From contig NC_061512.1 of assembly GCF_022539505.1 (NCBI RefSeq), forward strand, positions 155,231,962 to 155,295,961: DNA of 64,000 bases, in the 5' to 3' direction. The position numbers and the translations under genes were made by a program. The stretch's first letter is position 1. Every line of letters begins with the position of its first letter. This DNA comes from Lolium rigidum. Taxonomy: Eukaryota > Streptophyta > Magnoliopsida > Poales > Poaceae. The notes under the pieces were generated by a model. That model was not told where the DNA came from and did not search any database. It saw only the letters and a list, made by a program, of their open reading frames with translations. Positions 20,099 through 30,213 of this stretch are shown here, one piece after another.

Positions 20099-20432
20099 TC
20101 CTGCATCGTAAACGGCTCGATCGGAGAACGTTGAACGAGATGGCGCGATCTAGAAAAAAAACAATGCCAGAGAGGCTGCCATCCGGGCCCTACATCCCTC
20201 GGCGGTGCGGATTTGCGTTGACTCGGCCGGCGAACCCGAGATTTCGAGATGCACCACGTCCCGGGCCACCATACGCGACGTTTTGGCCGCTTTCGTCGGG
20301 CTAGGTGGCCTCAAAAACGAGAAAAAAAAGTTTTGACATGCACCACGGAGGGACCAAAATCGTCGGCCATGGTACACCAGCAACCACGGCGCGACTTCAA
20401 CTTCGTCGGCCATGGCAACTTTTCTTGTAGTG
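17171..20432. mobile_element. CACTA transposon end with internal minisatellite; other end not found
   Basis: The right terminus ends ttttcttgtagtg, the inverted form of CACTACAAGAAAA, and lies at 20432. Subterminal copies of gtcggccatgg sit within the last 120 bp, as is usual for CACTA elements. The sequence inward is a minisatellite array. No matching CACTACAAGAA end was found to the left, so the left boundary given is only where the array begins. No transposase ORF is present. Confidence 0.65.
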
Positions 20433-21939
20433 TGATCCAAGATCTCGCGGCACCGCTCAAGTGGACTTGTATACTTTGCATAGCTGTTGCTCTGGTTCCT
20501 CCTACCAGCTTCACCATCTCGAGATAATCCACGAGCCAATCCTCGGGATCTTGCAGGCCGTCGAATTTCTTGAAATTTTCGGGTAACTTGAACCCTTTTG
20601 GGACTCGAGTTTTTCGGACTCTTCTCGTGAAACACGGGAGCCCACACATATCTTCGTCGGCAACCTCTGGTGAGTGCTGACGCTCCCTTCTTTCTTGTCG
20701 CGCTCTGTCCACTCTTACTTGAACTGCTGTGTCTCTTGCTCCACTTGTTCTTGGGGGGTCTTGAACTGCTGCAGTGGGTCGTGGACTATTTTGCCTAGGA
20801 TTTTCTTCGGGAGGCGTTGTTGCAAACGCTGTTCCCATAACTCCTACTCCAGCCATCGCCATATTGAACAATGGTTCTCTCGGGTCCCCAGGAGGTGGTC
20901 TGGATGCGAGGATGTAAGCCTGTGTTGCCATGTAACCTGCTTCTGGTGTTTTTGGGATGATATTTCCCCTGTCATCGATCATCATGAAGGACATGTCGAG
21001 ATTTTGAATTAAGTTTCCCCTCTCTCCTTCGGGTATATTTTGCAGCCGAGATCTTGCTCTCCTTCGAGCCTCTCTATGGCTATCTGCCGAAGTTTCTGAC
21101 TGACGACTGAGTCCTGCTCGACGCCTGCTAGACGCGGAAGCCGCCTCTTTCCTCCTATTCAAGGATGCTGTCTCTTTTTCCAACTCTCGACTTATTCGAG
21201 CAAGTCTATATTGATATGCTTGTAGCTCTTGTGCAGTAGCAGTGGTGGTCATTGGTTCTGAACCATTCATAGCTCTTGCAGCCCTGTCCCATGCTGCTTG
21301 CGGGAGTTGTACTCTTTCTCGAGGCGAGGACCCGACGTATTTAGTGCCTAGGCCTCTCCTGAGATCAGCGGGATCGACGTATGGATTTCCCAAATTGTCG
21401 AAAGCCTCTGATGTTTCTGGCTCTGATCGGCCTGCCTCTTCGATCGCATAGATCTGATGATATTTTGAGCACTGATTTTTATCGGGATTGGTGACACCAT
21501 CGTATAGAGTGGTGAAGACCTTTCCGATGGCAGCAGATTTGTCGATGAAGTTGAAGCTGTCGACGCTATCGGAGTCGCTGCTTATAAAGGAGTCCGCAGA
21601 CGACTCGGGGGATGTGTCGCTGAAGATCTTGGCGAGCTTTCCCTTTGCCTTGGTGTCGATGAAGCGTGGCAAGGAAAACTCCTCGTCAGTCGACAAGAAA
21701 TTAGAATCAACCGCTTAAAATTCCGACGAGATCGGAACTTCGAGACGGTAAGATCCGTCCTTGTTGACGCCAAATCGGAATTTTCCGAACGTCATGATGA
21801 TGGGCTCCTCCAGATAGGCACATGCATCCATACGGGAGGGCGGGTGAGGAATAAAATTGACTAGATCAGTTTTTCCCTTGTTACCTCGATCCATCGCATT
21901 GCTTGCTACCGACGAAGTCGACGATCTTGAACGTGCCAT
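20433..21939 (-). pseudogene. gag: G1 gag, interrupted
   Basis: The reading starts MARSRSSTSS at 21939 and continues in one frame to the CACTA junction, broken by an in-frame TAA at 21715-21717. The C-terminal part has the retrotransposon gag core: FKLPENFKKFDGLQDPEDW, then LSGAARSWI, at which point the CACTA terminus begins. The N-terminal half is Arg/Ser-rich (ASASSRRRAGLSRQSETS). Retrotransposon gag forms the virus-like particle; this copy cannot do so. Confidence 0.75.
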
Positions 21940-21969
21940 CGAGATCAGCTTCTTGCAACCTCTAGTCCC

Positions 21970-21986
21970 CACGAGACGGCGCCAAT
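21970..21986 (-). other. G1 primer binding site
   Basis: On the minus strand, TGGCGCCGTCTCGTGGGG begins two bases after the LTR end. The TGGCGCCGTC start is shared with G5 and with many plant Gypsy elements of the Tat/Athila branch. Confidence 0.7.
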
Positions 21987-22372
21987 TGACAAAGGATTAC
22001 TTTGTCAATGCCTACAGATTGTAGACTAGGGTTTTGTTAGAAGTAGAGGGCAAGTAGATCTCGAAGGTTTCAGCCGAAAAGTACTCGACGATTATGAAAA
22101 CTAGGGTTACGTTGACAATAGATTCGATCCTTTCTTTGTTCCTCGACTCCCCTTATATAGGAGGTGGAGCCGAGGGTTTCGTAATACACAAGTTTACAGA
22201 GTCCGGGATGGTTTCTAACTCATCCCGCCAGATTACAAATAACACTTCCTATTACAACTCTATCTTTCCTTAATATATCTTGGGCTTCCGAATCTTCTTA
22301 TTCTTCGAATAGTGGGCCTTCAGTAAACCCCGGGTACTATCTTCGGCAGGCCCATTTGGGATGCCTATGTCA
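21987..22372 (-). repeat. G1 5' LTR (386 bp)
   Basis: Bounded by TGACA...TGTCA on both strands. It matches the two 389 bp LTRs of G5 over its whole length with scattered differences (for example gggttttgttag here against gggttttgctgg there). The right edge abuts CCGGCTGGCTC, which lies 123 bp inside the G2 LTR. Confidence 0.85.
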
Positions 22373-23139
22373 CCGGCTGGCTCTAGGTCCTAGTCGGCTT
22401 GGCTGCGGCCCTCAACGCTGTAGCTGGGCCGGCTTCTACAAGCCATATCCGACTGGGGTTTATACCCTAGACCGACTCGAGGCTGGCGAGTCTTGCACTA
22501 GAAGGAACTGGGTAGGTGGTCCGGGTTCAAAGGTTCACGCTGACCTCATCTCCCGTAAAGCGCGGGGCACTGTGGAGCAACAGTGCCACGCGGCGGACAG
22601 GCCATCATGGCGTACGTCGGTCCGTACCGGCTACAGGGTATGATTGCGACAGAGACACCACCTCGCCATACCGCTGACTCGGGCAGGCGGAAGGGGCGTG
22701 CCACTACGCCTCAACGGCTCCCTGACGTCAACGCCTCGGGAAGGAGCGGAAGCCGGAGCCGGCCAAGCCGGCCACTAGACTATAGGGACTTCTATGTAAA
22801 GTGCCAGTACCTATATAAGCTGGGCTACCCTCTCGTGCGGGGGACGATCGATCACTTCTTACTCATTCTAGTCGTAGCGCTGCTCTGTGAGAGAGACCTT
22901 CGTCTACCTTAGCCTCCCAGGAGCAGCCGGATACAGCTCAAGGAGCACCATTGTACTGTGTGATCACCATATACACTCATAGCAGGAGTAGAGGTGTTAC
23001 CTCCACGGGAGGGCCTCGAACCTGGGTACGTCGACCGTGTCACTCGTCCCCATACCCGCATCCGGATACCGCCGTGAGACCACTTAGGAACCACCTCGAT
23101 TAGCCACCCTATGGCATATGTCATGACGATACCACGACA
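22373..23139 (+). repeat. G2 5' LTR, truncated at its start
   Basis: Aligns with the split 3' LTR (35227-35526 plus 58134-58714) from base 124 of that LTR to its end (accacgaca). It has a 9 bp insertion relative to the 3' LTR (ccaagccgg near 22770). The missing start coincides with the G1 LTR border. Confidence 0.9.
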
Positions 23140-23160
23140 TTTGGCGTCCACCGTGGGGCC
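23140..23160 (+). other. G2 primer binding site
   Basis: tttggcgtccaccgtgggg immediately follows the LTR terminus acgaca. This position is where minus-strand DNA synthesis is primed by a host tRNA; I did not assign the tRNA. Confidence 0.6.
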
Positions 23161-23449
23161 TTCAGCGTCCGCGGCCGGTGTCTTCATCCGGACGGGCCTC
23201 ACCACCACGACCGGCGAGCGGGTCGCTTCTGGCTTGATCTGGAGATTCGGCTCCCTCGACTGTGTTAGCGACAACGCTGGCTGCTTCGCCGACCGGCCAT
23301 TCCCAGCTAGCGGCAACGTCATCAGCTTCGGCGGCTTCGATGTCTACGTCGCCACCATCGCACCACCGCGCTTCCCGCGCGAGATCGTGCGCTGCGCAAG
23401 CCCTCCTCCTGGAGCCGGCGCCAGCCTCACCACCGCCAGCCCCTGTGTC

Positions 23450-25354
23450 ATGCAGGAGGTCATGGCAACCGGCGATGACGCCGGCGACAAGTCCACGCGC
23501 GTCCGCGGCCCCGAGTTGGAGCGCACCAACAGGGACGTCGGCGCATCCGGCTCGGGCCCAAAGGCCCCAGCACCACCATCCCGGCTGGATGAAGTCCGGG
23601 CAAAGTTGAGCTCACCGCTCACAGCCGGAGGCGACCCTGCCACCATCGAGAAAGACCTGGAGGCGCACCGCCAGCTCCTCCTCAGGCAGGCTGAAGAGCT
23701 GGCCGCTGCCAAGCGCCAGCTGGAGATCAACCGGCGCGAGTACGACCGCGCCCACGGCTTCACGCCAGGCGGCGACAACCCAAGCCGAGCCGGCCAGATA
23801 CGCCGGAGGGGAGGCGGCCTGGGCGCCGAGATCGCCCGGGATGGCGCAGAATCGCCGGCTCCGTCCACGGAGCAACCCGTCTACAACACCCCAGACAAGA
23901 ACATGCGCGCGGCGCAAGCCGCCGCAGAAGAGCTAAACCGCCTCGAAGGCGAAGAGTTACGCCGCCAGACGAAGCGGGTAACTGAGCTGCTCAACGCGGC
24001 TGCCAAACAGTCGGCCGACCCCAGGTACGCCACTGCCCCTAGAGCTTCTCACGCTCGCGGCGCTGCAGGCAACGACAGGGACGGCCCGAGGGACACGGCC
24101 GAGTCCGCCTCCCCTGCACCAAGCCGGCACCGGGACTCCCGGGCCACCCACGCAAGTTCCAGCCGCACAAGCCGGCCGCCCAGTGGCAACAGCGGCCGCA
24201 GCCGGCCACCATCAAGCCGGCGTGAGGAAGAAGAATCCGAGAGGCTGGCGCCAAGACGCCAGCACCGCGCGGCCCCGGAGGCCAGTGGTCACCGCCAGCC
24301 GGCCCACTCCCGGCTGGGCCCGCGCATCGAGCCGGCCGACGCCAGAGATCGCCTCGACCGGCTGGTCGAATCCCGCATTGCGGAGGAAGAAGGGCCAGCC
24401 GGCCCAAAGTGCTTCGGGCCGCGGATCCTCAACGAGCCCATGATTGACGGCTTCCAGCTCCCCCGTGACACGCCCAAGTACGACGGCACGGCCAAGCCGG
24501 AGGACTGGCTGCAGGATTACTCCACCGCAGTCGGCATCGCCAAAGGCAACAAGCGTTGGGCTGTGCGCTACTCCCCCCTCATGCTGCTCGGCTCCGCCCG
24601 CACATGGCTCAACAACCTGCCAGCCGGCAGCATCAATGGCTGGCTCGACTTCGAGGAGGCCTTCATCAGCAACTTCACCGGCACCTACCGCCGGCCGGGT
24701 CGCCCCCAACAGCTCGAGATGTGCAAGCAGGGCCCGGACGAGACGGACCGCGCATACCTGACGCGTTGGTGCGAAATGCGCAAATCCTGCGAGGGCGTGC
24801 ACGAGATCCAGGCAGTCGGCTTCTTCATGGCCGGCTGCCGACCCAACACCATGTTGTGGCACAAGCTGCGCCGCTGCGAGCCCAAGACGATGGCTGCCTT
24901 GATGGCCATCGCGGACAAGTATGCGCTAGCTGAGGGAGCCAGCAGTACCCCGGCTGAGATTTCGCCGGCTCCGTCCAGGTGGGACAACAACAAGCCGGCC
25001 GAGCACAAGCCGGCCGAGGGCGGCCATCATGGCAGCCGGCGGGACAACTACCGCGGCAAGCGGCACAGCGACCAGCCGGACCGCCGGTACGGCTCCGCTC
25101 ATGTGGCAGCCGTGTCGGATCATGCGGCGGCTGGCGGCAGCCGGCGCCAGAAACAAACAGACCGGCCCTGGAAGCCGAAGTACACCTTTGAGCAGATGCT
25201 CGACTCGCCGTGCAAGTACCACAGCGGCAAGAACCCCTCCAACCACACCACCCGCGACTGCCACTTCATGAAGCGGCTGACGAGCGGCGAGCCACTTCCG
25301 CCTCCACCCCCGCCTCCACCAGCCGGCGGGCCAGGTGGCCAAGCCGGCGCATAG
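23450..25354 (+). CDS. gag: G2 gag
   Basis: 634 codons from the first ATG downstream of the primer site (MQEVMATGDDAGD) to TAG at 25352-25354. The frame is open upstream into the LTR. It has a long basic, Arg/Ser/Pro-rich N-terminal half. The gag core at residues ~320-500 includes GFQLPRDTPKYDGTAKPEDW and YRRPGRPQQLEMCKQGPDE. A Cys/His stretch near the C-terminus (CKYHSGKN...HTTRDCHFM) stands where a zinc knuckle would be, and the protein ends in a Pro-rich tail. The next ORF continues in the same frame past the TAG. The gag protein packages the element RNA. Confidence 0.8.
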   Translation: MQEVMATGDDAGDKSTRVRGPELERTNRDVGASGSGPKAPAPPSRLDEVRAKLSSPLTAGGDPATIEKDLEAHRQLLLRQAEELAAAKRQLEINRREYDRAHGFTPGGDNPSRAGQIRRRGGGLGAEIARDGAESPAPSTEQPVYNTPDKNMRAAQAAAEELNRLEGEELRRQTKRVTELLNAAAKQSADPRYATAPRASHARGAAGNDRDGPRDTAESASPAPSRHRDSRATHASSSRTSRPPSGNSGRSRPPSSRREEEESERLAPRRQHRAAPEASGHRQPAHSRLGPRIEPADARDRLDRLVESRIAEEEGPAGPKCFGPRILNEPMIDGFQLPRDTPKYDGTAKPEDWLQDYSTAVGIAKGNKRWAVRYSPLMLLGSARTWLNNLPAGSINGWLDFEEAFISNFTGTYRRPGRPQQLEMCKQGPDETDRAYLTRWCEMRKSCEGVHEIQAVGFFMAGCRPNTMLWHKLRRCEPKTMAALMAIADKYALAEGASSTPAEISPAPSRWDNNKPAEHKPAEGGHHGSRRDNYRGKRHSDQPDRRYGSAHVAAVSDHAAAGGSRRQKQTDRPWKPKYTFEQMLDSPCKYHSGKNPSNHTTRDCHFMKRLTSGEPLPPPPPPPPAGGPGGQAGA

Positions 25355-26638
25355 AACGCCAACCTCGAGCACCACGAGGCTAACCAAGTGCACCATGGCG
25401 TCCGGTACTTGGCCGAGGATGCCACCTACATCATCTTCACCACCGAGCCGGAGGACAAAACGAGTCAGCAGCGCCGTTCCCTCAAAGTCAACGCGGTCAT
25501 GCCGCCGGTCCCCCAGTACCTAAACTGGTCAGAGCAGGCCATCACATTTGATCGCCGCGACACACCGGCTGTCCTGCCAAAGCCGGGCAGCTACGCCATG
25601 GTCCTCGACCCCACCATCGGCACAAGCCGGCGCAGCGTGCGTTTCTCGCGCGTCCTCATCGACGGCGGTAGCAGCATCAACATCCTCTACCGCGACACCG
25701 CCCGCAAGCTGGGCATCCAGGAGGCCGAGTTGCGCCCCACCCCCACCGTCTTCCACGGCATCGTGCCAGGCCATTCGTGCCAGCCGATCGGCCGGATCAC
25801 CCTGGAGGTCATGTTCGGCAAGCCGGACCACTTCCGCACGGAGAACATCGAGTTCGAGGTGGTGGACCTCGTCAGTCCCTACCACGCGCTCCTGGGCAGG
25901 CCGGCCCTGACCAAGTTCATGGCGGTGCCCCACTACGGGTACCTGAAGATGAAGCTGTCGGGCCCTAAGGGGGTCATTACCATAGCCGGCGACTATCGCC
26001 GCTCTATGGAGTGCGCCACCCAGAGCTCGAAGATGGCCCAGACGCTGGTCATAGCTGCCGAGAAGCAGCTCATCAACGACGCCGTCGCCATGGCTAAGGC
26101 CGCGCAGTCGGGCATGCCGGCTGTGGGCAACCTGGCTGGGACGACTCACTTCCAACCGGCCAACGACACCAAGAGGATCCCGCTCGACCCGGCGCAGCCG
26201 GACAAGTTCGTCACCATCGGTGCCGGCTTGAGCAGCAAATAGGAAAGCGAGCTCACCAGCTTCCTCCGTGAGAATCGGGACATCTTTGCATGGTCTCCAA
26301 GGGACATGCCGGGTGTACCGAGGGAGTTGGCTGAGCACCACCTCCACGTCAGGCCTGAAGCCAAGCCGGTGAAGCAGCCCCTCAGGCGCTTCGCCGAAGA
26401 ACGAAGGAAGGCCATCGGTGAAGAAATTGCCCGGCTCCTAGCTGCCGGCTTCATCATGGAAGTGCTGCACCCGGACTGGTTGGCGAACCCGGTCCTGGTT
26501 TTGAAGAAGAACGGCTCCTGGCGCATGTGTAGCGACTACACGAGCCTCAACAAGGCGTGCCCGAAGGACCCCTTCCCCCTGCCGCGCATAGATCAAGTCA
26601 TAGATTTGACTGCCGGATGTGAACTGTTGTCTTTTTAG
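25355..26638 (+). pseudogene. pol: G2 protease and N-terminal reverse transcriptase
   Basis: In the same frame as gag. The protease active site is in RVLIDGGSSINILY (about 25660). An in-frame TAG at 26240-26242 separates it from the RT start (FLRENRDIFAW, later WRMCSDYTSLNKACPKDPF). The RT reading ends at TAG 26636-26638, where one base is missing in the run ctttttag; the normal continuation is found one frame away (GYHQIPLNPADQIKTSF). The polyprotein therefore cannot be made as one product. Confidence 0.8.
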
Positions 26639-27335
26639 ATGCATATTCAGGCTACCACCAGATTCCTTTGAATCCGGCTGATCAAATAAAGACTTCGTTC
26701 ATTATCCCGTATGGGGCTTATTGCTACACGACTATGCCATTCGGCTTGAAAAATGCAGCGCCACCTACCAAAGGTGCATGCAAAAGTGCTTGCAGGATCA
26801 AATCGGCAGAAATGTTCATGCATACGTGGATGATGTCGTTGTAAAAACCAAGGAGATGCCTACCCTCCTTGATGACCTGAGAGAAACCTTCACCAATCTG
26901 CGAAGATTCCGGATGAAGTTGAACCCGACCAAGTGCACTTTCGGCGTGCCGTCTGGCCAGCTCCTGGGCTACCTCGTCTCTCAGCGGGGAATCAAAGCCA
27001 ACCCGGAGAAGATCAGTGCCATTGAGAAGATGGAACTGCCGCAGTGCCTCAAGGACGTCCAGAAGTTCACCGGATGCCTGGCCTCCTTGAGCCGCTTCGT
27101 CAGCCGGCTGGGGGAGAAGGCACTGCCCCTGTACCAGTTGCTTAAGAAGACAAACTCCTTCAGCTGGACGCCACAGACAGATGAAGCCTTCCGCGATTTG
27201 AAGCGCATGCTCTCGACTACGCCCATCTTGGCATCGCCGGCTTCGGTAGAGCCGATGCAATTGTACATCGCAGCCACCAATCGAGTGGTTAGCGTTGTCC
27301 TGGTGGTGGAGCGGAAAGAGGCCGGCAAGGAGTAG
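26639..27335 (+). pseudogene. pol: G2 reverse transcriptase, C-terminal part
   Basis: It contains the catalytic YVDD (tacgtggatgat at 26823-26834). It continues with PTKCTFGVPSGQLLGYLVS and an RT thumb/connection region to TAG at 27333-27335. A second single-base loss near 26757 (aatgcagcgcc) changes frame before YVDD. After the TAG, a segment appears deleted before the RNase H region resumes in another frame near 27357. Confidence 0.75.
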
Positions 27336-27356
27336 CCGGTCCAGCGCCCAGTCTAT

Positions 27357-28221
27357 CACCTATGGCGTTTACATGGCGGCCAAAAAGCTCAGGCACTACT
27401 TCCAAGAGTACCCCATCAAGGTGGTGGCCACAGCGCCCTTGGCGGAGATCATTGGCAGCAAAGACGCCAACGGCCGGGTCGCCAAGTGGGCGCTGGAGCT
27501 GGCGGCCCATGCTATTCAATACGAGCCAAGAACAGCCATCAAGTCGCAGATCCTAGCCGACTTCTTCGTCGACTGGGCCGAGATGCAATACCTGCCGCCT
27601 GTGCCGGACTCCACGCACTGGAAGCTGCACTTCGACGGCTCGAAAATGCGAACCGGCTTGGGAGCCAGAGTCATCATCACCTCTCCTAAGGGGGACAGGC
27701 TGGACTACGTCCTGCAGATCCACTTCGCCGCATCCAACAATGTGGCGGAATATGAAGCGCTCATCCACGGGCTCAAGCTGGCCAAGGAAATAGGCGTCCG
27801 TTGCATCCTCTGCTTCGGCGACTCCGACTTGGTCATACAGCAGGCGTCTGGCGACTGGGACGCGAAGGATGCCAACATGGCATCATACCGCTTCCATGTC
27901 CAGCAACTAGCCGGCTTCTTTGAGGGCTGCGAATTCCACCATGTGCCAAGGGCCAACAACGAGGCGGCTGACACCCTGTCCAAGATAGGATCAACCCAGC
28001 AGGCAATTCCGCCGGGTGTGGCCTTGCAGCACCTACGCAAGCCGTCCATCACACCCTCCCCGGACTCGGACTCCATATTCGTGTCGGCTGACCCGGGGGC
28101 TTCACAGCCAAACCCGGGGGCTTCGCAGTCAAAGTCGGGGGCTTCTCAACCGAACCCGCCGGCTCCACAGCCGAACCCGGGGGCTTCTCAGCCAAACCCG
28201 GGGGCTCATCAGCCCAAGTAG
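27357..28221 (+). pseudogene. pol: G2 RNase H with a repeat-rich C-terminal spacer
   Basis: It includes MAAKKLRHYFQEYPIKVV, then the RNase H-like core HFDGSKMRTGLGARVII, NNVAEYEALIHGLKLA, FGDSDLVIQQ and RANNEAADTLSKI, which supply the D-E-D-D type acidic residues. It removes the RNA strand of the RNA/DNA hybrid. From about 28085 it runs into imperfect PGASQPN repeats and a TAG at 28219-28221; the frame continues open beyond into the integrase. Confidence 0.75.
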
Positions 28222-29611
28222 GGGGCTTATCGACCAAACCCGCCGGCTCAACAGCCGAACCCGGCGACCACGCAGTCGAACCCGGAAGCTCCGAAGATGG
28301 AGGCCCTGATGGTTAGCGTATTCGAGATAAAATGCGTACCATCATGGGCACAAGAATTCCTCTCCTACCTCACCGATGGTGTGCTGCCCAATGATAGGGT
28401 TCAAGCCAGGCAGATTGAGAGAAGGGCCAAGGCCTATACAATCATCAACCACCAGTTGTACAAACGCAGTGTAAGTGGGGTGTTCCAGCGGTGCGTCGAG
28501 CCGGCTGAAGGGATTGAACTCCTCCGGGAAATCCATCAGGGAGAGTGCGGCCATCACGCCTCCTCTAGAGCCATAGTGGGCAAAGCCTTCCGGCACGGCT
28601 TTTATTGGCCGACCGCGCTAAGAGACGCAGAAGAACTGGTGAAGAAGTGCAACGGCTGCCAGCGCTTCGCAAAGCAAAGGCAAACGCCGGCTTCCGCCTT
28701 GAAAACTATCCCCATCACTTGGCCATTTGCCGTGTGGGGCCTGGATATGGTGGGCCCATTCAAAACAGCCCGAGGTGGCATGACCCACCTCCTGGTGATG
28801 ATTGACAAATTCACCAAGTGGATTGAAGCCAAGCCGATCAAGAAGCTAGACGGCTCCACGTACTGTCACATTCCTCAAGGAGATAATTGTGAGGTACGGC
28901 TACCCCCACAACATCATCACCGACAACGGCAGCAACTTCGCCGAAGGCATATTCAAGCGCTACTGTGGGGAGATGGGGATCCGGATGGACCTATCCTCAG
29001 TGGCGCACCCGGAAACCAACGGCCAAGTGGAGAAGGCAAACGGCCTGATCCTAGCCGGCATCCGGCCCAAGCTGGTAGAGCCGCTCGAGCGGTCAGCCGG
29101 CTGCTGGATAGAAGAGCTGCCCTCCGTGCTTTGGAGTCTGCGCACCACGCCAAACCGCCCCGTCGGCTTCACACCTTTTTTCCTCGTATACGGGGCCGAA
29201 GCCGTCCTGCCGACTGATCTCGAGCACGACGCGCCAAGGATCAAGCTCTACACGGAAGCTGAAGCTAAAGAAGCTCGTGAAGATGGAGTCGACCTGGTCG
29301 AAGAGGCCCGGCTGCTGGCTCAGTCCAGATCGGCCATATACCAGCAAAACCTCCGACGCTATCACAGCTGGAAGGTGCAGCCCTTAGCATTCCGAGAAGG
29401 AGACCTAGTGCTCCGGTTGATCCAACGGACAGCCGGACAGCATAAACTAGCATCCCCATGGGAGGGTCCCTTCATCGTGAGCAAGGCAGTAGGCAATGAT
29501 TCCTACTATCTCATAGATGTCCAAGAGGCCAAGAAAAACAAGGCGAACAAAACCGACGAGGAGACAAAACGTCCCTGGAACGTCAGGTTGCTTCGACCAT
29601 TTTACACTTGA
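28222..29611 (+). pseudogene. pol: G2 integrase
   Basis: An in-frame continuation after TAG, then the HHCC zinc-binding region (HQGECGHH ... CNGCQRFAK) and the core with GLDMVGPF (first Asp). A frame change near 28860 is followed by IITDNGSNF (second Asp) and HPETNGQVEKANG (Glu). The C-terminal part (FREGDLVLRLIQRT, WEGPFIVSKA) ends at TGA 29609-29611. Apart from the frame change the domain is complete. Integrase inserts the DNA copy into the genome. Confidence 0.8.
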
Positions 29612-30213
29612 GAGCAGGAATGTATGTATCCCTTGTACTCCCTTTTGTAAGCTATGAAAAGGCAAGCGCTAAGAGCGCCGATTTCGACAAATTTTTCGCA
29701 TACTCTATTCTTTTCGCCGATTGGCTAACACCCTCTCACGCGGCCGGCTCAGTAACGTGATCCGGTTTCCGACAGCCGGCTTCCGATCAGCTACAGACCG
29801 CAACCCGGCTGTCCGACTGGCGGGAGTAAGAGCCTAGGGAGCCGGCACGCGAAAGACGACTAAGAGAAAGAGTGAAAGTGAATTGACTTGCACAACTCTT
29901 CATAAAAGTGCCGGATCGCCGAATTCAGCTCGTTCGACTGAAATACTGTCGGCCTCACCCAGCGGCACGCTTTTGATCCGGCAACGGATCGCAAGTCGAA
30001 CGTATGATCGGCAAGAGCAAAGCCAAAGAGTGGGGCAGATGGGAAAAAAGCGAACAAGTCGAAAGAAAGCAACCCGACACATAAATGATTAACAAAAACA
30101 TTAAAGTGTGCCCTAATAAACGAATAATAACATTGTCATTACATATGCACCCGGCATCCCGGGGATTTAACAACTCGTCTGTGCAAAAGCAAGATTACAT
30201 AAAGCAGGAAAGT
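29612..30213. other. G2 region between convergent pol and antisense gene
   Basis: About 600 bp holding the presumed 3' untranslated ends of both the + strand pol and the minus-strand gene. AATAAA-like elements lie near 30115. No ORF is supported. Confidence 0.5.

Larger units (their letters stand above)
20433..22372 (-). mobile_element. G1: truncated Gypsy-type LTR retrotransposon
   Basis: Minus orientation. The 5' LTR is at 21987-22372, the primer binding site next to it, and a partial gag to 20433. At 20433 the gag reading stops against the CACTA end. No remaining gag, pol or 3' LTR of this element is found on the far side of the CACTA. Its LTR is the same family as those of G5 near 59-61 kb. 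Confidence 0.8.

Noticed and set aside
23344..25425. Minus-strand and alternate-frame ORFs over G2 gag
   Set aside because: Shadows of a GC-rich coding frame.
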